Position numbers and translations under genes: made by a program. From contig NZ_JAHKRC010000017.1 in assembly GCF_019345465.1 (NCBI RefSeq), positions 1 to 64,000 of the forward strand: a stretch of 64,000 bases of DNA. Reading direction: 5' to 3'. Below the pieces are notes generated by a model. The model made no database searches. It saw only the letters and a list, made by a program, of their open reading frames with translations, and was not told the DNA's origin. Source of the stretch: Pseudomonas sp. NKUCC02_KPG. GTDB taxonomy: Bacteria; Pseudomonadota; Gammaproteobacteria; Pseudomonadales; Pseudomonadaceae. Shown one piece after another: positions 8,143 through 18,394 of this stretch (the stretch's first letter is position 1; every line of letters starts with the position of its first letter).

Positions 8143-9417
8143 TTAGCCGTAACGCTTTTTAGCTTCAATCGCCAAACCGCTGCCGATGCTGCCGAAGATG
8201 TTGCCTTCAACGTGTCGGGCATTGGGCAGCATGGCCGCTACGCTCTGGCGCAATGCCGGAATGCCGCTCGAACCCCCGGTGAAGAACACTGTATCCACCT
8301 GCTCGACACCCACGCCTGCACTGGTGAGCAGGTTGGTCACGCTGTTGCGGATGCGCTCCAGCTGATTGTCGATGGCGGCTTCGAACATCCCGCGGCTCAA
8401 GTCCACGCTCAGCCCCGCTTCAACCCGATCCAGCGGCAAGTGACGGCTGTCGTTGTGGGTCAACTGGATCTTGGTTTCTTCGATTTCCATCGCCAGCCAG
8501 TGACCGGCACGCTGCTCGATCAGCTTGAACAGACGGTCGATGCCACCGGTGTCTTCAATGTCGTAGCGCATGCTGCCCAGGGCCAACTGGGATTTTTGCG
8601 AGTACACCGAGTTGATGGTGTGCCAGGTCGCCAGGTTCATGTGGTGGCTGGTGGGCATGTAGGCCCCGCTTTTCATGCGGCTGCCGTAGCCGAACAGCGG
8701 CATCACGCCTTGCAGGCTCAGTTGTTTGTCGAAGTCGGTCCCGCCCACGTGCACACCGCCGGTGGCGAGGATATCGTCCTGGCGGTTGTCCATGCCACGA
8801 CGCTCGGGCGACAGACGCACCAGCGAGAAGTCGGAGGTACCGCCACCGATGTCGACGATCAGTACCAGCTCTTCGCGTTCGATAGTGGACTCATAGTCGA
8901 ATGCCGCCGCGATCGGTTCGTACTGGAAGGACACTTCTTTGAACCCGATGGCACGGGCCACGTCGGTCAGGGTGTTTTCGGCTTCCTGGTCGGCCAGGGG
9001 ATCGTCATCGACGAAAAAAACCGGGCGTCCCAGCACCACTTCTTCAAATTCTCGACCGGCGGTCGCTTCGGCGCGTTTTTTAAGCTGAGCGATAAACAGC
9101 CCCAGCAAGTCCTTGAACGGCATCGCCGTGCCCAGAACGCTGGTGTCGTGCTTGATCAGCTTGGAGCCCAGCAGGCTCTTGAGCGAGCGCATCAGGCGGC
9201 CTTCGTAGCCTTCCAGGTACTCATGCAGCGCCAGACGGCCATACACCGGGCGGCGTTCTTCAATATTGAAGAACACCACTGAGGGCAGGGTGATCTTGTC
9301 GTCCTCCAGCGCGATGAGGGTTTCCACGCCTGGGCGAAGCCAGCCGACGGTGGAGTTGGACGTGCCGAAGTCGATACCGCAGGCACGTGCTGGAGAGGCG
9401 CTTTTCATGTCTTTCAT
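8143..9417 (-). CDS. yegD: Hsp70-family protein, YegD-like
   Basis: A DnaK relative with the actin-like ATPase fold. Phosphate loop 1 is GIDFGTSNSTVGW (residues 14-26), phosphate loop 2 is IVDIGGGTSDFSLV, and the adenosine loop is FFTGGSSGIPAL. At 424 residues it has the nucleotide-binding domain but not the beta-sandwich substrate domain and lid of DnaK (about 640 residues), matching the E. coli YegD group. Its client is unknown. Next door, divergently, is the CbpA/CbpM co-chaperone pair, but YegD has not been shown to work with them. ATG 9417 is used; ATG 9408 is an alternative. Confidence 0.88.
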   Translation of the reverse strand: MKDMKSASPARACGIDFGTSNSTVGWLRPGVETLIALEDDKITLPSVVFFNIEERRPVYGRLALHEYLEGYEGRLMRSLKSLLGSKLIKHDTSVLGTAMPFKDLLGLFIAQLKKRAEATAGREFEEVVLGRPVFFVDDDPLADQEAENTLTDVARAIGFKEVSFQYEPIAAAFDYESTIEREELVLIVDIGGGTSDFSLVRLSPERRGMDNRQDDILATGGVHVGGTDFDKQLSLQGVMPLFGYGSRMKSGAYMPTSHHMNLATWHTINSVYSQKSQLALGSMRYDIEDTGGIDRLFKLIEQRAGHWLAMEIEETKIQLTHNDSRHLPLDRVEAGLSVDLSRGMFEAAIDNQLERIRNSVTNLLTSAGVGVEQVDTVFFTGGSSGIPALRQSVAAMLPNARHVEGNIFGSIGSGLAIEAKKRYG

Positions 9418-9505
9418 GTTCCGGTTAAAAAACGGCCGCGCAGTGTATGTCAGACCGCTGAAGAATCGAAGGGCGACGATTCGCTAATTCGTAGGTTTTA
9501 ATCCA

Positions 9506-9533
9506 CTTGAAAGACTATCCTTCACCCCCAAAC
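9506..9533 (+). promoter_or_regulatory. Candidate sigma-32 promoter for cbpA
   Basis: CTTGAAA (9506-9512), 13 bases, then CCCCAAAC (9526-9533). The first element is a perfect heat-shock -35 and the second keeps the CCCC core of the CCCCATNT -10, with allowed spacing. It faces cbpA, 178 bases before the ATG, in an otherwise featureless 290-base gap. This is a pattern match only. Confidence 0.55.
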
Positions 9534-9710
9534 TTCCAGACATTGGCTTGGTAGTTGTCAGGCGATTGAGTGAAGCCCGTAGGCTGCCGATAAACTTTTG
9601 CAGCGGCGTTCCGTCACATGATTGAGACCGGTCAATCGACAGGCCGGTCAGCCAGAGCATTTTGGGTGACCTGGAACGGCGCGATATTGATAACGGATGG
9701 TGATCCTTAC

Positions 9711-10622
9711 ATGGACTTCAAAGACTATTACAAGATCCTGGGTGTCGAGCCCACGGCTGACGACAAGGCGATCAAGACCGCCTATCGCAAGCTGGCGCGC
9801 AAATATCACCCGGATGTCAGCAAGGAAAAGGACGCCGAGAGCAAGTTCAAGGACGTCAACGAAGCGTATGAAGCACTGAAAAGTGCCGAAAAACGCGCGG
9901 AATACGATGAGATTCGTCAGTACGGCCAGCATGGCCAGCCCTTCCAGGGGCCGCCGGGCTGGCAGGGTCATTCCAGTGGTGGTTTCGAGAATAACGGCGA
10001 TTTTTCAGACTTTTTCAGCTCGATCTTCGGTTCGCGCGGCAATGGATTTGGTGGGCAATCGGGCCGCAGTGCGGGCCGTCGCGGGCAGGATGTAGAAATG
10101 GAATTGCCGATTTTTCTTGAAGAAACCCTGTCTGGTGAGTCGAAGCAGATCAGCTTCCAGATCGGCGATACCAGCAAGACCCTGAGCGTGAAAATTCCTG
10201 CCGGTGTGACCGACGGCGAACGCATCCGCCTTAAAGGGCAGGGCGCGCCGGGCATGGGCGGCGGAGCAAACGGTGATCTGTACCTGATCATCCGTTTTGC
10301 GCCGCACCCTAAATTCGATGTCGAAGGCCACGACCTGGTCATCACGGTGCCATTGGCCCCGTGGGAAGCTGCGCTGGGCACCAAGGTGGCGATACCGACC
10401 CTGACCAGCAAGGTGATGATGACCATTCGCCCTGACAGCCAGAGCGGTCAGCGCTTGCGCATCAAGGGCCACGGCCTGGCGGACAAGAAAGGCCAGCGCG
10501 GTGATTTGTATGCCCAATTGAAAGTGGTCATGCCCAAACAGACCGACGAGGCCACCAAAGCACTGTGGCAAGAACTCGCCGACAAAGCTGCATTTGACCC
10601 GAGAGAACAATGGAGTAACTGA
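9711..10622 (+). CDS. cbpA: Curved-DNA-binding co-chaperone CbpA
   Basis: CbpA is a DnaJ-type co-chaperone that stimulates DnaK ATPase and also binds nucleoid DNA. The 303-residue protein has a J-domain at 5-70 with His33-Pro34-Asp35, then a Gly/Phe-rich linker (about 80-125, including [18 protein letters not shown]) and two C-terminal substrate-binding barrels. There is no zinc-finger region, which separates it from DnaJ. Translation starts at [10 protein letters not shown] (ATG 9711); an open frame extends to 9618 but the family N-terminus decides the start. cbpM follows after 2 bases. A heat-shock-type promoter lies upstream. Confidence 0.93.
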   Translation: MDFKDYYKILGVEPTADDKAIKTAYRKLARKYHPDVSKEKDAESKFKDVNEAYEALKSAEKRAEYDEIRQYGQHGQPFQGPPGWQGHSSGGFENNGDFSDFFSSIFGSRGNGFGGQSGRSAGRRGQDVEMELPIFLEETLSGESKQISFQIGDTSKTLSVKIPAGVTDGERIRLKGQGAPGMGGGANGDLYLIIRFAPHPKFDVEGHDLVITVPLAPWEAALGTKVAIPTLTSKVMMTIRPDSQSGQRLRIKGHGLADKKGQRGDLYAQLKVVMPKQTDEATKALWQELADKAAFDPREQWSN

Positions 10623-10624
10623 TC

Positions 10625-10930
10625 ATGAGCAGCACCCTGATCGTTCAGCTGGACATGGAAAGGTTCTGCGAAGAGGCCAATATCCCGGCCACTTACGTGA
10701 TAGAGATTGTCGAACACGGAATTATCGAACCTCAGGGCCGCACGCCTGACGTGTGGCGTTTTGAAGACTACGAATTGGTCATCGCCAGGCGTGCGGCCAA
10801 GCTGCGTGATGATCTGCACATAGAGTGGGAAGGCGTCGCCCTGGCGCTGGACCTGCTCGAAGAAGTGCAGCAGTTGCGGGCCGAAAACCAGCGGCTCAAG
10901 CAGCAGTTGGGGCGCTTTGTGACGCAATAG
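10625..10930 (+). CDS. cbpM: CbpA modulator CbpM
   Basis: CbpM binds the J-domain of CbpA and inhibits both its co-chaperone and DNA-binding activity. The 101 residues form a MerR-like winged helix (FCEEANIPATYVIEIVEHGIIEP, then WRFEDYELVIARRAAKLRDDL), ending in a Leu-rich coiled coil (LLEEVQQLRAENQRLKQQL). GGAG lies 9 bases before the ATG, and only 2 bases separate it from the cbpA stop, so the two are co-translated. Size and position match E. coli CbpM. Confidence 0.93.
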   Translation: MSSTLIVQLDMERFCEEANIPATYVIEIVEHGIIEPQGRTPDVWRFEDYELVIARRAAKLRDDLHIEWEGVALALDLLEEVQQLRAENQRLKQQLGRFVTQ

Positions 10931-10948
10931 AAGCATGCCCACAGGCTT

Positions 10949-11035
10949 TGTGGGCGCTGGCTTACCTGCGATGCAGACGACGCGGTCTGACGGCACATCG
11001 CGGTGATGCCATCGCGAGCAAGCCCGCTCCCACAG
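10949..11035. repeat. REP-type pair (family A), diverged left arm
   Basis: The right arm ATCGCGAGCAAGCCCGCTCCCACAG is canonical. The left arm TGTGGGCGCTGGCTTACCTGCGATG is a diverged version. A small hairpin (GCCCAC/GTGGGC, 10937-10955) overlaps it and may end cbpAM transcription. It lies between the convergent cbpM and histidine kinase genes. Confidence 0.8.
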
Positions 11036-11040
11036 ATGGC

Positions 11041-12174
11041 TCAGGTGTTTCTAGGCAACACCACGGTAAACGTCGTGCCCTCGGCTTCGGTCGAGGTCAC
11101 GTCGATGCTGCCCTTATGGGCGTCCACCACTTCCTTGATGATAAACAGGCCAAGCCCCAGGCTGGTCGACGTGCCCGGCTGGGTGATGTCTTCGCTCGGG
11201 CTGCGTACCAGCGGGTCGAACAGGGTGGCAATGGCGTCCTGGGCAATGGGCAGGCCAAGGTTGTGGACGCGCAAGGTCACGTCGCTCGCGTCCCCGCTCA
11301 GGCTCAACGTCACCTGGCCTTTGCGGGCACCGTGCTGCAGCGCATTGCCGATCAGGTTCTGAAGCAGCTGCCCCAGCCTGCGCGGATCCCAATGGCCTTG
11401 CACATCGCCTTCAACCTGCAGCCTCGGGGCGCGGTCGGGTTGCCCGGCACAGGCTTCGTCCAGCGCTGCCTGGCAGGCGACGGCCAAATCCATGGCCTTG
11501 GGTTCAATCGGCAGGTTGCTGCCCAGGCGGCTGCGCACAAACTCCAGCAGGTCATTGACCATCGTCCCCATATGGCGGGCACCATTCTTGATGGCCAGCA
11601 CATAATTCAACGCATCGGCGTCGAGCCGGGCTTTGCGTTCCAGCATTTCAGTGGACATGCTCACCGCCTGCAGCGGTGCGCGCAGGTCATGGCCGAGGAT
11701 GGCGAGGAAGATATCCCGCGAGCGGTTTACCTGTTCGGCGTAGGCCGCCGTTGACTCGGCCAGGGCCTGATCGATGGCCTCGTTGAAACGGATCATGTCC
11801 TGCATGTGCGAGAGGGCCGGGGCGTCGATGCTGGCGACCCACAGGCGGATCACGCAGGCGCGCAAATGGCGGAACTCCGAGGTCATCTGTACCAGATCAA
11901 ACCCCACGGTATGGCGCAGTTCGCCGTGGCTGGCGGCGGCTTCATCCAGGGCGGGACTGGTCTCGGGGCCTTCGCCCTCGGCCTTGGCCTGCTGCTCGCT
12001 GGCCGTTTGCGCAGTGTTCATGTCCCGGGATGCGGCCAGCAGGATCTCCTTGGCATGGTCGCGCAACGCCAGGCTGGTCATGGAGTCGGCAGCCGGTGTG
12101 ATGGTTTCGGCAAATTGCTCCCATTCATCGACGATACGATCAACATTGTGAACGATGAATTCAGATAGGCGCAT
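11041..12174 (-). CDS. Soluble histidine kinase with RsbRD-like sensor domain
   Basis: The 377-residue protein has no membrane segment. Residues about 5-140 are helical and resemble the RsbRD N-terminal sensor domain (IVDEWEQFAETI; HTVGFDLVQMTSEFRHLR). A HisKA domain follows with FLAILGHDLRAPLQAVS (phospho-acceptor His162). The HATPase domain has an intact N-box (LLQNLIGNALQHG) and a C-terminal G2-type loop (TSLGLGLFIIKEVV). The start is probably ATG 12174 (AAGG 9 bases away) rather than GTG 12180. No response regulator is adjacent, so it is an orphan. It lies downstream of ureC on the same strand, separated by a hairpin. Signal and partner are unknown. Confidence 0.85.
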   Translation of the reverse strand: MRLSEFIVHNVDRIVDEWEQFAETITPAADSMTSLALRDHAKEILLAASRDMNTAQTASEQQAKAEGEGPETSPALDEAAASHGELRHTVGFDLVQMTSEFRHLRACVIRLWVASIDAPALSHMQDMIRFNEAIDQALAESTAAYAEQVNRSRDIFLAILGHDLRAPLQAVSMSTEMLERKARLDADALNYVLAIKNGARHMGTMVNDLLEFVRSRLGSNLPIEPKAMDLAVACQAALDEACAGQPDRAPRLQVEGDVQGHWDPRRLGQLLQNLIGNALQHGARKGQVTLSLSGDASDVTLRVHNLGLPIAQDAIATLFDPLVRSPSEDITQPGTSTSLGLGLFIIKEVVDAHKGSIDVTSTEAEGTTFTVVLPRNT

Positions 12175-12260
12175 GGCCACAAACCTTGCTGCAAGAGCGG
12201 CTGTATTGAAAGGTGACGCATCTTAACGCCAAAAGCAGCTTTTCAATACAACCGCCAATC

Positions 12261-12276
12261 CCCTGCAAACGCAGGG
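12261..12276 (-). terminator. Hairpin after ureC
   Basis: CCCTGC-AAAC-GCAGGG, a perfect 6-bp stem with a 4-base loop, starts 3 bases past the ureC stop. There is no T-run, so it may be only a partial terminator. A second inverted repeat (GTATTGAAA / TTTCAATAC, about 12206-12249) lies just beyond. Confidence 0.4.
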
Positions 12277-12278
12277 CA

Positions 12279-13979
12279 TCAGAACAGAAAGTAGCGCTGT
12301 GCCATCGGCAACACATCAGCCGGTTCACACCACAGCAACACACCGTCGGCCTTGACCTGATAGGTCTGGGGGTCGACTTCGATCCTGGGCAAATAACCGT
12401 TGTGAATCAGGTCGGTTTTTTGCACATCACGGCAGCCCTTGACCACCGCGATTTGCTTTTGCAAACCCAGCGCTGCGGGTACGCCTGCGTCGAAAGCGGC
12501 CTGGCTGATAAAGGTCAGGCAGGTGGCATGGCGCGAGCCACCGTAGCTGGCGAACATCGGGCGGTAATGCACGGGTTGCGGGGTGGGGATGGAGGCGTTG
12601 GGATCACCCATCAGGCTTGCGGCAATGGCGCCACCCTTGAGGATCAGCGTGGGCTTGACCCCAAAAAACGCCGGGCGCCACAGCACCAGATCGGCCCACT
12701 TGCCCACCTCGATCGACCCCACTTCATGGCTCACGCCGTGGGTGATGGCCGGGTTGATGGTGTACTTGGCGATGTAGCGTTTGGCGCGGAAGTTATCGTT
12801 GCCCACGGCATCTTCGGGCAATGGGCCGCGCTGCTTCTTCATTTTGTCGGCGGTCTGCCAGGTGCGGGTGATCACTTCGCCCACCCGGCCCATCGCCTGG
12901 CTGTCGGAGCTGATCATCGAGAACGCGCCCAAGTCATGGAGGATGTCCTCGGCGGCAATGGTTTCGCGGCGAATACGGCTTTCGGCGAAAGCCACGTCCT
13001 CGGCGATGCTCGGGTCGAGGTGATGGCACACCATCAACATGTCGAGGTGTTCGTCGATGGTGTTGCGGGTAAAGGGCCGGGTCGGGTTGGTGGAGCTGGG
13101 CAGCACATTGACCAGGCCGCAGGCCTTGATGATGTCCGGCGCATGGCCGCCACCGGCCCCTTCGGTGTGATAGGTGTGGATGGTGCGGCCCTTGAAGGCG
13201 GCGAGGGTGGTTTCGACAAAGCCCGACTCGTTCAGGGTGTCGCTGTGAATCGCCACTTGCACGTCATACAGGTCGGCGACATTCAGGCAGTTGTCGATGG
13301 ACGCGGGGGTGGTGCCCCAGTCTTCGTGCAGCTTGAGGCCGATGGCCCCGGCCTCGACCTGTTCGATCAGCGGTTGCGGCAGGCTGGCGTTGCCCTTGCC
13401 GGTAAAGCCCATGTTCATCGGGAACGAATCGGCGGCCTGGAGCATGCGCGCCATATGCCAGGGGCCTGGGGTGCAGGTGGTGGCATTGGTGCCGGTGGCC
13501 GGGCCGGTGCCGCCGCCGATCATGGTGGTGACGCCGCTGTTGAGCGCTTCTTCGATCTGCTGCGGGCAGATGAAGTGGATATGGGTGTCGATACCGCCTG
13601 CGGTGAGGATCATGCCTTCGCCCGCGATCACTTCGGTGCTGGCGCCGATGGCAATGGTCACATTGGGCTGGATATCCGGGTTGCCGGCTTTGCCGATGGC
13701 GTGGATGCGACCGTTCTTGAGGCCCACATCGGCCTTGACGATGCCCCAGTGATCGATGATCAGTGCGTTGGTGATCAGGGTGTCGACCACCTCGCTGGCG
13801 AGCAGCTGACTTTGGCCCATACCGTCGCGAATCACTTTGCCGCCGCCAAACTTCACTTCTTCTCCGTAGGTGGTGAAGTCCTGCTCGACCTCGACCCACA
13901 GCTCGGTATCGGCCAAACGAACCTTGTCACCTACGGTGGGGCCGAACATGTCGGCGTAGGCCTGACGGGATATTTTCAT
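12279..13979 (-). CDS. ureC: Urease alpha subunit UreC
   Basis: The catalytic subunit of urease, which hydrolyses urea to ammonia and carbamate at a two-nickel centre in the cytoplasm. It has 566 residues from [23 protein letters not shown] 13979 has AGGA 7 bases upstream. All active-site residues are visible: nickel ligands His133 and His135 (THIHF), the carbamylated Lys216 (GLKLHED), His245, His271 and Asp359, and the flap Cys318-His319. Each is one less than in the Klebsiella enzyme. It is the last gene of the urea operon; a family B repeat lies between ureB and ureC. Confidence 0.99.
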   Translation of the reverse strand: MKISRQAYADMFGPTVGDKVRLADTELWVEVEQDFTTYGEEVKFGGGKVIRDGMGQSQLLASEVVDTLITNALIIDHWGIVKADVGLKNGRIHAIGKAGNPDIQPNVTIAIGASTEVIAGEGMILTAGGIDTHIHFICPQQIEEALNSGVTTMIGGGTGPATGTNATTCTPGPWHMARMLQAADSFPMNMGFTGKGNASLPQPLIEQVEAGAIGLKLHEDWGTTPASIDNCLNVADLYDVQVAIHSDTLNESGFVETTLAAFKGRTIHTYHTEGAGGGHAPDIIKACGLVNVLPSSTNPTRPFTRNTIDEHLDMLMVCHHLDPSIAEDVAFAESRIRRETIAAEDILHDLGAFSMISSDSQAMGRVGEVITRTWQTADKMKKQRGPLPEDAVGNDNFRAKRYIAKYTINPAITHGVSHEVGSIEVGKWADLVLWRPAFFGVKPTLILKGGAIAASLMGDPNASIPTPQPVHYRPMFASYGGSRHATCLTFISQAAFDAGVPAALGLQKQIAVVKGCRDVQKTDLIHNGYLPRIEVDPQTYQVKADGVLLWCEPADVLPMAQRYFLF

Positions 13980-14005
13980 GGTCGGTTCCTGTGTGTGATT
14001 CACTT

Positions 14006-14092
14006 TGTAGTCGCTGCCGAAGGCTGCGAGCAGATTTGTAAGGAAGTCGGGAAACGGGTTGCGGTGCAACCCTTCGCAGCCTGCGGCAGCGA

Positions 14093-14098
<6 letters not shown>
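14006..14098. repeat. Family B repeat overlapping ureB stop
   Basis: TGTAGTCGCTGCCGAAGGCTGCGA on the left and TCGCAGCCTGCGGCAGCGACTACA on the right. The right end contains the ureB stop codon (TAG at 14095-14093, minus strand), so the repeat forms the last bases of ureB and all but 26 bases of the ureB-ureC spacer. Confidence 0.88.
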
Positions 14099-15473
<1,375 letters not shown>

Positions 15474-15482
15474 GGCGCGGCC

Positions 15483-15785
15483 TCAGGCGATGGGTTGATG
15501 GACAGTGACCAGTTTTGTGCCGTCCGGGAAGGTGGCCTCGACCTGGATGTCGGGGATCATTTCCGGGATGCCTTCCATCACCTGATCGCGGGTCAGCAGG
15601 GTGGTGCCGTAGTGCATCAGTTCGGCCACGGTGCGGCCATCGCGGGCGCCTTCGAGCAGGGCGGCCGAGATATAGGCGATGGTTTCCGGGTAATTGAGCA
15701 TCACACCGCGGGCCAGTCGACGTTCCGCCAGCAGGCCGGCGGTGAAGATCAGCATCTTGTCTTTTTCGCGAGGGGTCAGGTCCAT
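15483..15785 (-). CDS. ureA: Urease gamma subunit UreA
   Basis: The 100-residue gamma subunit of urease starts [20 protein letters not shown] and continues with the conserved [21 protein letters not shown] and [21 protein letters not shown]. Full length for a three-subunit urease. An open frame extends to 15911 but overlaps ureD and has no family sequence, so ATG 15785 is used. A REP half-element lies between ureD and ureA. Confidence 0.98.
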   Translation of the reverse strand: MDLTPREKDKMLIFTAGLLAERRLARGVMLNYPETIAYISAALLEGARDGRTVAELMHYGTTLLTRDQVMEGIPEMIPDIQVEATFPDGTKLVTVHQPIA

Positions 15786-15820
15786 GATCGGGTCCGTGTT
15801 CGGCAGTTTAAAAATGTTGA

Positions 15821-15833
15821 GTGTGGGAGCGGG
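15821..15833. repeat. Isolated REP half (family A)
   Basis: GTGTGGGAGCGGG, a single family A arm, sits in the 52-base ureD-ureA spacer, 5 bases beyond the ureD stop on the minus strand. No partner arm is seen, so it is probably the remnant of a REPIN. Confidence 0.6.
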
Positions 15834-15837
15834 CGGC

Positions 15838-16677
15838 TCAAGTACTCCAGATCCTGGGGGCCAGCGCTTCTCGCCCCAGCAGCGCCGGACGCAACAGACG
15901 CCATAAATCAATCAGCCAGGCCCGTGCCTGCAAGGCTTCACCCGCCAGGCAGCGGGCTACCAGCAAACCCGGTAACTGGGTCAAGTCGCCGCGCACCGGA
16001 TTGGGCAGCGAGCGACAGGTTTCCAGTAATTGGGCGCTGATCTCGCCCGTCACCAGCAACGTGGCAAACACCGGGTTGCCGTCCAGGCCAATGGGCGAAT
16101 CCAGCAGCCCGTCGCCGCCCACAATGCGCTGGCGCTCATGCCAGAGCAGTTGGCCGTCGCGGCGCAGATCCAGCCGCGACTGGAAGTGCCCGTGCTCGAA
16201 ACGCTCGCCACTGGCCAGTCGACCCAGCGCCACCATGTCCCAGTAAAACAACCGGGCATCGCCCTCAAGTTCGATACGGGTCGAGAGTTCGGCCTGGGCC
16301 GCGCTGAAGACGATGGTTTCTTGTGGCAGCCATTCCAGAGTCGCGCCGGGTGCGACCTTCAATGTCAGGTTCTGACAGGCTGGCCCGGCAGCGCGATACC
16401 ATTTGGCCGCACCGGGGCTGGTCAGTTGTGCCCAGGCATCCGGGCCGACGCTGGCACTGATGTTGAGTTGATCGCCACCGGCAATCCCGCCCGGTGGATG
16501 GACGATGATGTGCTGGCAAACCTGCGGCCCTTCGGCGTACAGGTGCTTTTGCACCCGCAACGGGCCGACATGACGACGCAGGGTAGGGCGCGTGCTGTCG
16601 CCAAAACGGCCATAGCCCAGCTCCAGCTCGGCGTGCCAGCTGGGGGTGAACAATGGAGCGTTGGCAGGCAGGTTCAT
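15838..16677 (-). CDS. ureD: Urease accessory protein UreD
   Basis: UreD is the scaffold that binds the urease apoprotein and recruits UreF and UreG for nickel insertion. The 279 residues have the family landmarks [35 protein letters not shown], and [17 protein letters not shown], with the C-terminal [26 protein letters not shown] 16677 is followed directly by the canonical N-terminus. It lies 32 bases after urtE and begins the enzyme half of the operon, while its partner genes ureEFG are more than 10 kb away. Confidence 0.96.
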   Translation of the reverse strand: MNLPANAPLFTPSWHAELELGYGRFGDSTRPTLRRHVGPLRVQKHLYAEGPQVCQHIIVHPPGGIAGGDQLNISASVGPDAWAQLTSPGAAKWYRAAGPACQNLTLKVAPGATLEWLPQETIVFSAAQAELSTRIELEGDARLFYWDMVALGRLASGERFEHGHFQSRLDLRRDGQLLWHERQRIVGGDGLLDSPIGLDGNPVFATLLVTGEISAQLLETCRSLPNPVRGDLTQLPGLLVARCLAGEALQARAWLIDLWRLLRPALLGREALAPRIWST

Positions 16678-16709
16678 ATGTAGGACTTTTCACTAAATAG
16701 AGACGCAGA

Positions 16710-17408
16710 TTAAATCGTTACCAGCCCGCGTACACCTTCTGTTTGCATATTTTCGCCACGGCCTTGCTGCACGATTTCGCCCCGTGACATCACCAGATAC
16801 TGGTCAGCCAGTTCCTCGGCAAAATCATAAAACTGCTCCACCAGCAAAATCGCCATATCCCCCCGTGCGGCGAGCATTTTGATCACGGCCCCGATCTCCT
16901 TGATCACCGAAGGCTGGATGCCTTCAGTCGGCTCATCGAGGATCAGCAAGCGCGGACGGCTGGCCAGCGCGCGGCCAATGGCCAATTGTTGCTGCTGGCC
17001 ACCGGACAAATCGCCGCCGCGTCGATGCTTCATTTGCAGCAATACCGGGAACAGCTCGTAGATAAACGCCGGAACCTCCCTGGCCTCGGAACCGGGGAAC
17101 CGCGAGAGGCCCATGAGCAGGTTTTCCTCCACCGTCAGGCGCCCGAAAATCTCCCGGCCCTGGGGCACGTAAGCGATACCGGAGTGGACCCGCTGGTGGG
17201 GTTTGAGCGTGGTGATGGTTTTACCTTCCCACTGCACATCGCCTTCCTTGACCGGCAGCAAGCCCATCAGGCATTTGAGCAATGTGGTTTTGCCCACGCC
17301 ATTGCGGCCCAGCAGGCAAGTGACCTCGCCGACTTTCACTTCAAACGACAGACCACGCAGGATGTGGCTGCCGCCGTAGTACTGATGCAGTTTCTGGACG
17401 TTTAGCAT
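16710..17408 (-). CDS. urtE: Urea ABC transporter ATPase UrtE
   Basis: One of the two LivF/LivG-type ATPases that power urea import at the inner membrane. The 232 residues contain Walker A GRNGVGKTT, the signature LSGGQQQQLAIGRAL, Walker B LLILDEPTEGIQPSVI and the H-loop replacement typical of LivF (MAILLVEQFYDFA). The EGIQPSVI stretch is characteristic of UrtE. It is the last transporter gene; a family B repeat separates it from urtD, and ureD follows. Confidence 0.96.
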   Translation of the reverse strand: MLNVQKLHQYYGGSHILRGLSFEVKVGEVTCLLGRNGVGKTTLLKCLMGLLPVKEGDVQWEGKTITTLKPHQRVHSGIAYVPQGREIFGRLTVEENLLMGLSRFPGSEAREVPAFIYELFPVLLQMKHRRGGDLSGGQQQQLAIGRALASRPRLLILDEPTEGIQPSVIKEIGAVIKMLAARGDMAILLVEQFYDFAEELADQYLVMSRGEIVQQGRGENMQTEGVRGLVTI

Positions 17409-17438
17409 GTTGATTTCCTTTTTGAACTGCGCCGCTTC

Positions 17439-17540
17439 TGTAGCCGCTGCCGGAGGCTGCGATCGAGCGCGTAGCGGTCGCGCTCTTGAAATGGTTGAAG
17501 CCCCTTCGGGCCTTATCGCAGCCTTCGGCAGCGACTACAG
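17439..17540. repeat. Family B repeat between urtD and urtE
   Basis: TGTAGCCGCTGCCGGAGGCTGCGATCG opposite CGCAGCCTTCGGCAGCGACTACAG, with a Pro/Phe-like internal filler. It lies inside the urt operon and could stabilise or attenuate the mRNA between urtD and urtE. Confidence 0.85.
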
Positions 17541-17548
17541 GTAATCAT

Positions 17549-18394
17549 TCAGCGGCCCAGATACACCTCGATGACCCGCTCATTCGCCTGAACCTGTTCC
17601 AGCGAGCCCTCGGCCAACACGCTGCCTTGGTGCAGCACGGTCACATGGTCGGCAATCGAGCCGACAAACCCCATGTCGTGTTCCACCACCATCAGCGAAT
17701 GCTTGCCCGCCAGGCTCTTGAACAGTTCGGCGGTGAACTCGGTTTCGGCGTCGGTCATGCCCGCCACCGGTTCGTCGAGCAGCAACAGTTGCGGGTCTTG
17801 CATCAACAGCATGCCGATTTCCAGAAACTGCTTCTGGCCGTGGGACAACAACCCGGCAGGTCGATGGGCCGAGCCGCTCAGGCGGATGGTGTGCAGCACT
17901 TCGCCGATGCGGTCCTTCTGCTCGCCGCTCAGCGTTGCCCGCAGGCTGGCCCACACCGACTTGTCGGTCTTTTGCGCCAGCTCCAGGTTTTCAAACACGC
18001 TCAAGGCTTCGAACACCGTGGGCTTCTGGAACTTGCGCCCGATCCCGGCCTGGGCAATCTGCACTTCACTCATCTGGCGCAGGTCCAGGGTTTCGCCGAA
18101 CCAGGCCTGCCCTTCGCTGGGCCGGGTCTTGCCGGTGATCACGTCCATCATGGTGGTCTTGCCCGCGCCATTGGGGCCGATGATGCAGCGCAATTCGCCA
18201 ACGCCGATGTACAGGTTGAGGTTGTTCAGCGCTTTGAAGCCATCGAAGCTGACGCTGATGTCTTCCAGGGTCAGGATGGTGCCGTGGCGGGTGTTCAGGC
18301 CCGGTTCAACGCGCTGGCCAAAGCTGATGGCGTCACGGCTGCTGCCCGCGTCTTTGTTGGGGTCGAGGATGGGTTCGAGCATGACATTCCTCAT
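17549..18394 (-). CDS. urtD: Urea ABC transporter ATPase UrtD
   Basis: LivG-type ATPase of the urea importer. From ATG 18394 the protein has 281 residues: an about 40-residue N-terminal extension, Walker A GPNGAGKTTM, signature LSHGQKQFLEIG, Walker B LLLLDEPVAGMTDAE and H-loop VVEHDMGFV. The ATG overlaps the urtC stop (ATGA), which favours this start; ATG 18382 (277 residues) is an alternative. A longer open frame reaches 19087 in another frame of urtC and is not coding upstream of 18394. Confidence 0.95.
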   Translation of the reverse strand: MRNVMLEPILDPNKDAGSSRDAISFGQRVEPGLNTRHGTILTLEDISVSFDGFKALNNLNLYIGVGELRCIIGPNGAGKTTMMDVITGKTRPSEGQAWFGETLDLRQMSEVQIAQAGIGRKFQKPTVFEALSVFENLELAQKTDKSVWASLRATLSGEQKDRIGEVLHTIRLSGSAHRPAGLLSHGQKQFLEIGMLLMQDPQLLLLDEPVAGMTDAETEFTAELFKSLAGKHSLMVVEHDMGFVGSIADHVTVLHQGSVLAEGSLEQVQANERVIEVYLGR

